Positions 37,701-49,700 of a DNA stretch of 64,000 nucleotides are shown here, piece after piece. The translations under genes were made by a program, and so were the position numbers. Below the pieces are notes generated by a model that had not been told where the DNA came from, searched no databases, and saw only the letters and a list, made by a program, of their open reading frames with translations. The DNA comes from Symbiodinium microadriaticum (Eukaryota > Sar > Dinophyceae > Suessiales > Symbiodiniaceae). The stretch spans positions 403,102-467,101 of the forward strand of contig LSRX01000062.1 of the NCBI GenBank assembly GCA_001939145.1. The letters run 5' to 3'. The number at the start of each line of letters is the position of its first letter. Position 1 is the stretch's first letter.

Positions 37701-40700
37701 CTTTCCTGCGCGATCGTTTTCGACATCAGAGCTTAGGGCTTAGGGTCTAGGCTTTAAGGCTTAGGGCTTCGGGTTCAGGGTTTAGGGTTTAGAGCTTATT
37801 TTGGGGTTTAGGGTTTAGGGTTCAGCGCTGAGGGCTAAGACTAAGAGAGCTTTATAGAGCTTACAAGGCTCATAAGAATTTGCAGGGTTTGTAGATTTAC
37901 AGGGTTTCTAGGGTTCAAGGTTGGGGGGTTCCGGGCTCTGGCCTCTTCGGACTGGAAGTTTCGGGTTTAGAGTTCACGATGGTTGAAACGTTTAGGCGAA
38001 AGTTGGCTTAGGACAATCAGACGTCAGGTTGAAAGGGAGTTCAACATTTCAAGTTCAGGAACTAGCGCTTGGGGATTACTACCAAGAGGGTCAATTATGT
38101 CCCCAAAACCATAGTAAGGATGGTCTTTTGGGACCTAATTCCATAATGGTAGTGTATATGGACCCTCTGGGAAGTATTATGAGGCTCAACTACGCAGCTT
38201 AGCTTGTGCAGGGTTCGTACGTCAGCAGGACCGTCAGTGATACTCAAACCCCAGCATCACCCGAGCAAAAAGCATGTACTAGAGGCTCCTTATAATGCCT
38301 CGAAACGGACGCGGGGAGATAGGATGGGTGTAGGATCTTGTTTAGCCTTCATCAGCATAAAGATCAAAGCCGGCACCATGATGACCCTACTTATCTTCAT
38401 GGCAGCTCTCGTGATTCCCCCGTCCCCTATTGGGAGGCGGACGACTCTGGTGATGGCAGTGAAGCATAATGCTGTCATGTCTGAACTTCTGCTGGGTTTA
38501 GGGTTTAGGGTTTCGGGTTTCTGCTGTCCTGGGCATGTTCAGGTCATCCACGAACATGAGCATTCGCTTGTTGCCCGCCTTGAGACAAAGACTTGGGCTT
38601 ACCGGCTCTGGCTAGCGTGGTAGGGTCGAGAGTTGTAGGACAAAAAACTTAAGAGTCTTGAGGTTTAGGGCTTAGGGTTTAGGGTTAAGAGTTTGAAGAC
38701 TTGGGGCTGGGGGTTTCGGAAAAAGTGCAAGCAGCGGAATCTATGTTGAGGCAGCGGCGGCAAAACTGCAATGGTACGCTGCTACGATTAACCATGCTGC
38801 CTAGGCAGCCCCATGGATGCAAGTAGTTCTGCTTTGAAGAAACTACAGCCCTGGCCAGTAATGTAAAACTAGATGCAGCCAACGTCCGAAAACAGTGCTT
38901 AAACCCAGTTGCCTGGGTGATTTAGATTTATTGACCTGAGCTTAAAATACTTCGACTGTACTTAACTTGCAGGGCCCTTGCAGATTCTGTTCAGCTCTTC
39001 AGCGTATCATGCTACTATAACGTCAATTCTAAATGCTTCGCAAGGATACCGGTCCGAACTTGTTCTTGATGCGTTTCTCGATCTTGCTCTCGATGATCTC
39101 TTGAGTCTTGCCTTGAAGACAGGGACAGAAGCATGCTTCAAACGCAAGAAAAGAACACCAGCTTCACCCACGCCTTTCCTGGAGTCTAGACTCGAATTAT
39201 GTTCTCGCAAATACTAACTACTATCCGAAACCAAAGCACACAACTATTGGGTCCTGTGGACCCTTGAAGTAACTCTAGACCCTAGACAGCCCAAACTCAA
39301 AACCCGAAACCCTAAACTCTAAACCCTAAGCTCAAAACCCTCAACCCTAAGAATCCAAAGTAGTTCACTTCGGGACCCCCTTAGCCGAAGACACCCTGAA
39401 CCATAAGCTCCCTTGCACCACAGTCAATTCGGGTTCAGAGTTTAGGGTTTAGGATTTAGGGTTTAGGGTTCCCCAACTACCCTCGAACTAAATACCCACT
39501 ATTAAGGGCCATAAGGGCTCAATTGCAGGGCCCTTGAGAGGTCCTGGTAGTTCATGGCTGGGATAGCATTAGGGATTTAAGTTTGTAGCTTGTACTCCCT
39601 TATTGAATTCATGTCCCCCAAAAAAACAAAAAACAAACCGTTACCCAACGGGTTTAGGGTGTCGGGTGCATCTGCCAAATGAATGCCAACTCCGAACATC
39701 CATCTGTACAGAAGTTTTTTCTCTCTCTCTCTCTCTCTATCTATCCATCCATCTATCTATCTATCTATCTCTCTCTCTCTCTCTCTCTCCATCCATCCAT
39801 CCATCCATCCATCCATCCATCCATCCATCCATCCATCCATCCATATATATTTAAATATGTACTTATTCAGTTTGTTTGTGTAGATGTGCACACACATATA
39901 CGCTACCAGCATAGCACCGACGACTGTAGCAGACAGCTTCTCTTCATGAGGCTTCAAGATGTCGTGGCGGTGGTGCAGCAGGTTTAAGACAGATGGAGAC
40001 CTAAGAATCACCAAGCCATCACCTTGCATTGAGGTCAAATGCCACAAGGCAGAAAACACAACCCTGCAAGCCTCCCCTCCCTCGTGCCTGACGATGTCAT
40101 GGCCGACATGTTGATCGTGAGAGAGGTCCAGGCCGTGTCATCAAGCTCCGAAATGGCCTCTTTTTCACCCTTTCAGCAAGTTCTATAATTCGCCTCGGCC
40201 CCGGCCGAAGCGGTCAGAGGTTCCTATTCGGATTCCCTCTATTCCCCACCTCTTAATCCCCTCCCCANNNNNNNNNNNNNNNNNNNNNNNNNNNNNNNNN
40301 NNNNNNNNNNNNNNNNNNNNNNNNNNNNNNNNNNNNNNNNNNNNNNNNNNNNNNNNNNNNNNNNNNNNNNNNNNNNNNNNNNNNNNNNNNNNNNNNNNNN
40401 NNNNNNNNNNNNNNNNNNNNNNNNNNNNNNNNNNNNNNNNNNNNNNNNNNNNNNNNNNNNNNNNNNNNNNNNNNNNNNNNNNNNNNNNNNNNNNNNNNNN
40501 NNNNNNNNNNNNNNNNNNNNNNNNNNNNNNNNNNNNNNNNNNNNNNNNNNNNNNNNNNNNNNNNNNNNNNNNNNNNNNNNNNNNNNNNNNNNNNNNNNNN
40601 NNNNNNNNNNNNNNNNNNNNNNNNNNNNNNNNNNNNNNNNNNNNNNNNNNNNNNNNNNNNNNNNNNAGTTTGTCTATGCACAAACCCTATCACTCTTCAC

Positions 40701-43700
40701 CCCGCAGACGCTGCACCCCGATATCCTGCGAAAGCAAAAGCCCCAGACCTGGCATCATGTCTTCCTCCCAACATACGGCCGGGCCGAGGCGGACGACGCG
40801 CAGCGTTTAAATTAGGTTTTAGGATTGCCGGATCAATTGCACAAAGCGGCGTCTGACAAGTTCTGGGAGATTGGTGACTGGCAACTGGTTACATACACAA
40901 GGGCCGCAAAGGTGTCGATGTGCGCTTGAAATACTACGGAGCTGAGACCCTCATGACCTAAGAAGCAAGCCTGGGCCTACAGTATCCCACAGCCCCCGAG
41001 CTTAACCTGTCCACTTAGCCCCATGATGTTCAAACGTTAGGACCCTGAATCAAAAACCGTCGAACCCTGCTGATCCAACTCCCGCTCTTCCGGCGGCACT
41101 TAAGTGACTCAGTATCACTCCCGAATGCGACACGCCGCCCCTGAACAAACATATACCCTAAGGATCCAAGTAGTCCTTATTTATGGCTTTTGGTACCCAT
41201 AAAGGCCCCAAAGTCCATAAATAATGAGTACTTGGACCCTTAGGGATAACTATAAGGGTGTAGGGCTTAGCAGGTTTGGGCCCCAAAGCTCCTGAGTACC
41301 TACAGTGCAAGGCACATCGTAGCGCTTCTGTCATAAGGCATGGGAGCTACTATCATGGTTTTGTTTGGGCGCAGTAGGACCCTTTGGGGATATAAGGTAG
41401 TATAGAGTCTCAGGCTAGAGGATGCCCTAAACCCTAAACCCTAAACCCCAAAATTTATCCCTTGACCCAAACTCTAAAGCCTAAACCCCAAAATCCCTAA
41501 ACCCCAAAATCCCTCGACCCTAAACCCTAAAGCCTAAACCCCCAAAATCCCTTGACCCAAAACTCCGAACCACGCTGCCTGCTGCACAGCAATGGTCTTT
41601 CCCGTGCCAGTGGCACCGACCAGAAGGCTGTGGAAATGCTTGCCATTCAGGGAGTTGAGGATGAACATGTTACCTGAGGTTTTCGGGCTTAGGGTTTAGG
41701 GTTCAGGGTTTCGGGTTTCGGGCGAGGATGAACATGTTACCTCAGGTTTTGGGTAGATACTTTAGGGTTTAGGGTTTAGGGTTTTAGCCTTAAAAGTAGT
41801 CCCTTTATCTAGGCACTTTGGGGCCAAAGTCTATGCTGGTTGGGTGCATGGACCCTTGCCCTCAGGGTCTGGGTACCTCATTATCAAAAACCCTCGAAAG
41901 TAGTAACCTACGGAACTACGATCCCAAACCCCGAGTACATAATTATTGGGTTTTTTTGGACTCTTAGGTTGTGAAGGGTTAGGGAAAGAGAGTTTTGGGC
42001 CTTTTGAGCTTATACTGTGAAGGAGCCCAAAGCCCCTCAAAAAAGGAGCCTTAACAAAGTACCTCTACATTTTTGGGGGGTTCCTGATTATGGATTATAG
42101 TACAATATACCCCATAAGCCCTATTCTAATTATTAAGGCCGCTTTATTGTTCTAGTTACTCAAGCCCCTACACTCCTCCAGCAACCCTCGGCATGAAATT
42201 CTTTCTTCCCAGCCCCTCGGCTGTGGGGCTCCAGGGTTTAGGTTTTAGGGTTTTAGGGTTTTAGGGTTTTCGAGTTTAGGGTTTAGTGTTTTGATGTTCA
42301 GGGGTTTGGGTTTTGGGGTTTAGGGTTTAGGGTTTTATGATTGTTGGGTTTAGGGTTTTATTGTCATAGTTAGCCTCTCGAAAAGCTTGGGGCCCTGTAA
42401 CATCTTCCGGTCTAGGGCTCCTTCTTAGATACACTGTTGATGATATAAACCCTTAGCAGTACCTTAAGGGCCCTGAACCATGGGAATATATGGTATATTC
42501 CTTATCATGGGTAATGCAGGATTTATACCATGGACCGTATGGATATTGACACTTCAGGATTTTGTACATGAGCCTTCATAATACTGAAAAGCCTTATTTC
42601 TATTGGCAGTGTAGGATTTATATCATCAACCGTATGAGCCCTTCAGAAGGTAGGCTCTTTGGGGACAAGCCCTCAACCCTGAACCCCTAAACCCAAACCC
42701 CTAAAACCTCAACCCCAGACCCGTTTAAAAGCTCTCCTTAACCCTTAAACCTGAAAGTCCTTAAAGTCCTAAACCTACGAACCCTAGACACTAAACCCCC
42801 GAACCCTAAACCCTAGACCCCAGACCCTTTAACAGCCATCCTTTACCACCTTAAACCCTCAACCCTAACCCTAAAGCCTAAACCCTAAACCTTAAACCCT
42901 AAACCCTCTACCCCTAAACCCCTAAGCCCCTAAACCCTAAACCCCTCAACCCTCAACCCCTAAACCCTTATACCCTAAACCCTTAAAGCCCTGGGAGCTC
43001 TGACCTGCGACCCTCTTCCGGAGCTCTTGACTCGTAGGCTTTAGGGTTTAGGGTTTAGGGTTTAGGTTTCACGGAAAACAGCCGGGTATATACATATACA
43101 AAAATACCTACTTGTATGTGGGGCCGGGGAGTATCCCCCGAGCTCCGGCCAGTCTCCAGAACCCCCTAGTAAAGGAATGCGCCTCAAACTTAAAACCAGG
43201 CCCCCTCTCTAGAACATAAGGCTAGATCCCTTTAATTCTGGAATTTAACATTCTATTAAGGTTCAAGTTTTGAGGTATGTTCCTTAACTGAAGAGGTTTT
43301 GGAGTCTCTAGGTCCCACAAGTCACGGATGGTGTCGGTCGTCGGCACGATGATACGGTGGAATGGAGTATCCTGCACAATTGCCGGGTGCAGCATGTACG
43401 GTTTGGGGTCTTCGGGTTTTCGGGATTAGGGTTTGTAGGGTTTTGGAAAAGAGGCATGCCATACCATACCTGGACTCCAAATCGCTTACATATTTAAGGA
43501 AGGCATCTGGGGTCAAAGTATATACTGTCTGGGTACATGGACCCTTACTGTGATTTCGGGACCGTAGTCTCGACAAGCATCATCATCGGAAGGGCCGCTG
43601 AAGCTGTAGCTGATGTTTTCTTCGTTGAAAGTTTGTAGCCATCATGTCGGGCCATACAAAAGCTGCATCTCGAGAACGTAGCAGAACAAATCCTCGATAC

Positions 43701-46700
43701 ATGCGTCCCAGCTTCTATCGGTTCTGGACCAGCTTCTAGGGGGCTGGGAGACACGAAGAATCAATTCCGAAGAGCATGCGGCTCCGGAACACCGACAAAA
43801 AACCGTCCGTCAGGGGCTCCAGCTGGGCCCCTGTACAAATCAATCGGACCCTAAAACCCTAAACCCTAAGGTTGGTAGTGCCAGACCGCATCTTGGCTTC
43901 TGCTTTTGCAGCGAGCTGCACGTCCCTTCGGCTCTGTCGGGTCTCCCTAAACCCCCAAACCCCGAAACGCCTAAAAGCCTAAACCCCCTAAACCCCTACA
44001 GCCCCAAACCCCTAAACCCCTGACACCCCTAAACTCTAAAACCCTAAACCCTGACACCACTATATAAACCCTAAAAACCCCTCAACCCCTAAACCCAAAG
44101 CCTCTAAGGTTTCGGCCTCTTCCTCGCCCATTGTTGGCTCTGGACTGGTGCCGGGAGGGCCGGCGCACCAGAACCCCCTGAAAGCCGGCCTCGCCCTTGA
44201 GAGCTGACTTAGGGTTTAGGGGTTTAAGGGTTTAGGGCTTCAGGGGTTTAGGGGTTTAGGGGTTTAGGGCTTTAGGGGTTAGGGGTTTAGGGGTTTAGGG
44301 GTTAGGGGTTTAGGGGTTTAGGGGTTTAGGGGTTTACGGGTGTAGGGTTTAGGGGTTTAGGGTATAGGGACTGACATGGATCCTACCAGGACATACTACT
44401 GAACGCCGAAGCATGCGCTGGCAAAGCCTTCAAGCCCTTGTACCATCAGGCTCCATGCACCTATCTGATTTGTAAGACATACGTATAAGCCTCAAACAAA
44501 TTACTGTACCTATATGGGGACTAGTTTAAGCCCTAAGTATATACTGTATCGGTACATGGTGCCTTAGGGTAAATCGTATTAATGCCCAGGTCTAGTTCCA
44601 CCCAATGCCCTGAAAACTGACACCCTAACCCTTAGTTACCCTCAGCGGACTCGTATTTTAAGGCTTTTGGGCCCAAAGACCCAATTATGTAAGGCTTTTG
44701 GGCTATTTTGATGCTAAGGGTAAAGTACCAGCAAAGATGATTGCGGAGGTTTAGGCTAGGGTTTCAAGGTTGGACATGGTGCCAAGCAAGACCAAAATTT
44801 CACCGGAGGATCCACCAACGAACCATTGTAAGGGCTATACACGACGTTCACAGGGCCATACCCTAAACCCCCGACCTAAGGGTCCAAAGGAGCTAATAAT
44901 CATGTACTTGGGTTACGGAGAGTAATTTTGTAGGTTAGCTTTCGGAAGAGTATAGTATGACTATTAGATACTTCGATAGTATGACTGTTAGATATTTCGA
45001 CCCTTCGGGCCACACCTATAACCTAAGCCTTGCTTGAGGCTAGGGGTGTGCTTGTTGTACAGTACATGCTGATGTCGTACATGCTGAACGCAAACTCTAA
45101 CCCCCCGAGCCTGAACTCGTGGACACCAGCATTCCCAAAATCAACACCGTAATATCGAAACTTCGAGACTCGACACTCAATATGGGAGCCTTAATCCTTA
45201 TAGAACAAGGTTTTTTAGTGCCTAGTCTACTCTTACATTTTGTACTGCAATACATGTAAGTACTTTGGAGTGGTACTTGCTAGTTGGTATTTATTTAAGG
45301 CCGCTCTATAGCACACATCCAGAATCAACAACCCTTAACCCTAAACCCTAAACCCTCAACATCCCTAAACCTTAAACCCTAAACCTCCCTAAACCCTAAC
45401 CCTGAACATCCCTAAACCCTTAACCCTAAACCCTCAACCCTCAATGCCCGTTCTCCTCCCCAGGCTTGAAGGGATTCGGTAGCTTCTCCTCCCACGTCTG
45501 CCAGTCGGCCTGAGGCTTTCTAATGTAAGGTTTAGGGTTTAGGGTTTAGGGTTTAGGGTTTAGGGTCACCCATAGGCCCCTATGTAGTTCTTTTTTGTGG
45601 CTTGTATTTAGAATCCTAGAAGGAGATCCCAAAACAGGAACTACTTAGGGGCCTACTCTCCAATGTAAGGGCCTTAATAATTAGAATAAGGGTTTGGGGG
45701 CTCCTGATTATGTTTCCAATATACTATACCCCAACACCCCATTCTAATGCTTAAAGGCCCCTAAAATACCCTATATAACCCTTAAATACCCCTTATATAG
45801 TCTCATAAAGCCCCTATAGAACCCCAAAAGGGTCCTTTTAAGGGGTCTCTCCTTTAGTCTCTTGAGAAGTTCCCAGCTTCGGAGGCTCAGCGGTTATCAG
45901 GCTCAGGGCTTTGCGATAGTCACCGGTGTAGTTCCGGGTTTAGGGCTTAGGGTTTCCGATAGTCTCCATGGTAGTTCCGGGTTTAGGGTTTAGGGTTACC
46001 GATAGTCTCCATGGTAGTTCCTGTTCTTGGCTTCACCAACTTTAAAATTACAGGCTCCAATAAGGATAATTATGACGAGCAAAAGGAACCACAATGGAGA
46101 CTGTAGGTACCCATAGGCCCCTGAGTAGTTCCTTTTTGTGGCTTATAGGGTAATCCAAAAGAGGAACTACTTAGGGGCCTATGGGTGTAGGCAGGGTTGG
46201 GGTGCAGTGGGTTTGAAGATGCGCGGGGCTCGAATCTTCGGAGGAAGCTGCATGAAAACACCCGAACTCTTACCCTCAAAGGACTCATATTTTAGGGTTT
46301 TTGGGCCCAAAGGACCTATCATACAAGGCTTTGGGGCAAATTTTGATGCTAAGGGGACCTCGATTCGTACCTTATCACCCTGAATGCGTTATATCCTTCC
46401 TCCTATGACAGGTGAAGTTTCGGCCATACAATACAAAGACGTAAGCCAACCACGGATCCCCCCCGTGCAGCTGAAACCAAAGCCCCCACAAAGCCAAGCT
46501 CCCAGGGAATGAGGGCCCTGAGTACCTATATGGGGGATACAATCCCAAGCCATACTATAGCTAGTACTTCCTATTATAGAAACCCTACATCCTACTATAT
46601 AGGTAGTTAGGATCCTTAGGGAAGCTGGGGGATACTTTCCCAAACCAGGATGACTATAGAAACTCTACAGTNTCCTGTCCTTTTTGGGGGCCTCCAAGTA

Positions 46701-49700
46701 TGACCCCCCCTAAGCCCTTGAAGGAACCCTTAAAGAAACCCTTATATATCCCTTAAAGGAACCCTTATAGAAACCCTTATATAGCCCTAAAGGGAGCCTT
46801 ATCGAAGTTGAAGCTGTAGTCGTAGATGGGATGCGAAGCTGGGAAGAAGTTCCTCGGCTTGGTTTCGAGGTCCGGGGTTCAGGATTGCAGGGTTTAAGGG
46901 CTTAGGGTTTAAGGGGACTTAGGGTTTAAGGGGACTTAGGGTTTAAGGGCTTAGGGTTTACGGGGACTTAGAGTTTTAAGGGCTTTAGGGTTTAGGGTTT
47001 AGAGCTTAAGGGTTTAGGGTTTCGGAGGCTTCTCGTTTACAAAAACAGCCGGTCTAGCATGCCATGACATCTGTAACTGATTGTCTGCAATGCTTTGTAC
47101 TGAGCTTCAACTACACATGCTCAACTGCCTCCTAAACCCTCAACCCTAGCAAACCCTAAGCCCTAACGTTGCTTAAACCCAGAGAACCCAATACCCCGTA
47201 ATTAAGGAATAGACCTTAAAGCATAATATTAAGGGCCCTATAATTTAAGGCATATTCCCTAATTAAGGGGTATTGGGTTCTCTGGAAACCTGGATCGTCC
47301 AGGGGCGCGTGATCATGTCGAGTCGAAGACACGCCGGTTTACAAGCCAAGCAAGCGACAAGACGTAACCTCGGATGTGTTCTTCGCGCCTTAGCCAAAGC
47401 ACAACCCTGAACTAAAACCTCAAACCTAAACCCGGAACCCCAAACCCCCAAACACTAACTCCTTAACTCGCAGACTCCCTTAAACAAAAAAACGGCTAAA
47501 CCCTAAAGAGTTTCGGGGCAGCGAAGGCCAACAGTTCACCTGCTGACTTTCTGGGATAGCGAGCTTGGGAAATTCAGGTGCCTAGGATCGTCCGGGAAGC
47601 CAGAAAGTCAGAGAGAACGGAAGCTTCCACTCGTAACCCGAAAGCCTAAACCCGAAACCCTAGCCCCCAAACCCAAAACCCCAAACCCTCAAGGTGTGTA
47701 GGGTTTAGTGTTTTGGATTTTGAATTCAAGGTTTAGGCGGGGTAGTAAGTGCCGGGGCTGATACTATTAAAGTATATAGTTTATCGTGCTTGGGCTGACA
47801 GATGCACTGCCCACTCCCGTTGGAAGCTGAACCTTTGCTGGAACCGTATTTCAACCGGCCCTGCATGCAGCCCCTTATTGCATAAACAGGCTTTGACACA
47901 AAAATGTCTAGGTTTCCAGCAACCCCTCAATAATAAGGGTCTCCTTTTCCCGACATCCGGCTTCAATAAGGGGACCCCCAAAATAAACGGGCCAAACAGG
48001 GTACTACTGTTGATGATATGAATCCTGCATTCCCTTAAGGAAACAGGGTACTACTGGGGAACTAAGAGGTCGAATCCCACACCTTGCGAGACCAAATCAC
48101 TCGATCTCCCGAACGCACTGATCGAAGGCAGGGCGTGAGGTCTGCCAGGCATCGTGAGCCAAGGTTTAGGGTTTAGGGGTTAGGGGATTTAGGGGTGTGG
48201 GTTTAGGGTTTCGGGTTTAGGGTTTAGGGTTTCGGGGGTTTCTGGTTTCGGGGTTAGGGTTTCGGGCACTGTAGGGGCCTTAATCATTGAAAAATAGAGT
48301 GCTGGGGCTCCTTTATAGTATACCGACAGCTGATGATATAAATCCTGCATTCCCCTATACCTTAAACCCCTAAACCCTAAACCATCCTAAACCCCTAAAC
48401 CCCAAAGCCCCTAAACCCTAAACCCCTCCACCCCAAACCCCTCATCCCTAAACCATCCTAAACCCCTACACCCGACACCGTCTGCACTCCGGGTGGAGGG
48501 ACTGAAACTGGAAAAAGGGGGCACCGAGCTCCCCTAAAAACAGCCCGTACAGAACAAGTCCTGAAGGAGATCGCCGCCCTTGGGGTTTAGGGGGGTTTAG
48601 GGGTTTAGGGTTTTAGGGTTTATTGGTTTAGGGTTCAGGGGTCTAGGGTTTGGGGTTTAGGGTTTTAGGGTTTATTGGTTTAGGGTTTACGGGTCTAGGG
48701 TTTGGGGTTTAGGGGTTTAGGGTTTAGGGGTTTAGGGTTTATATAGGGTTTATTGGTTTAGGGTTTATCGGTTTAGGGTTTATGGGTTGAGGGTCTAGGG
48801 TTTAGGGTTTATTGGTTTAGGGTTTAGGGGTTTAGGGTTTAGGGTTTACTGGTTAGGGTTTAGGGGTTTAGGGGTACGGGGTTCAGGGTTTAGGGTTCAG
48901 GGTTTAAGGGTTATGCAGCATCAAGGGCAGAGAATATACGGAGTGCTGAAAGCACCCTTCTGCTGGAGAAGAGTCGTTCACCCAACAGCCTTCGGGGGAC
49001 AGAAGCTGAAGGCAGCTGTGGTACGTAGCCTTCGGGCGGAGCCATGGCATGAAGGAAACCTGGAAACCGCCAGTCTCGCGAGAGGCTTTCATCACTACGG
49101 AGCCAACGGATCGCCGGCTTCCCTCTCGCTTTCGGTCGCCCTCTCCGGGCTCCGTCCTAGTCTCCCCGACTTCGCGACCGTAGTCTGTCATCTCTTTCGT
49201 CCCGATCTTGGGACGACGGGCTTTTGCGACTTCAAGGTTCCTCTAAAGCTCCATGTAGCTTCACAGGTCCTCCTTTTGGGGTCCCTTCAAGGGTTCTCTA
49301 AGGGTAAAGGGTTTAAGGCTCCAGGTACTTGTATAGTATATACTTAAGCCTTACATGGGGTTCAATATAGATACTTTTCAGGCCTAGGTATGAACGATAT
49401 ACGTACATGGAGCCGTAGGGTTTACGCCCCAAAGTCAAAGAAAGCAGGGTAGCATAAGCCGCTATCTCTCAGGGTCTCAGGGCTAAGCGATCTCAGGCAG
49501 ATTCAGAAGTCAACTCTGAACCCTAAGCCCTATAAACCTTCAGGATGTGGTGGGCTTCAGAGTCGTAGGGCGGGGATTCAGGATGTAGTGGGCTTCAGAT
49601 TCGTAGGGCATCAGGCTACAGTTCAGGGCTTTTTGTTTTGGTTTAAGGTTTAGGGTTTAGGGTTGCTGATGTCATGATGTAGTAGATGTCACGTCAACGC

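Noticed and set aside
38290..38478. Open frames on both strands (for example [20 protein letters not shown] on minus) between dynein exons 17 and 18
   Set aside because: Exons 17 and 18 join in phase, and I recognise no family. It may be part of an unlisted repeat or a gene fragment, but support is too thin to call.
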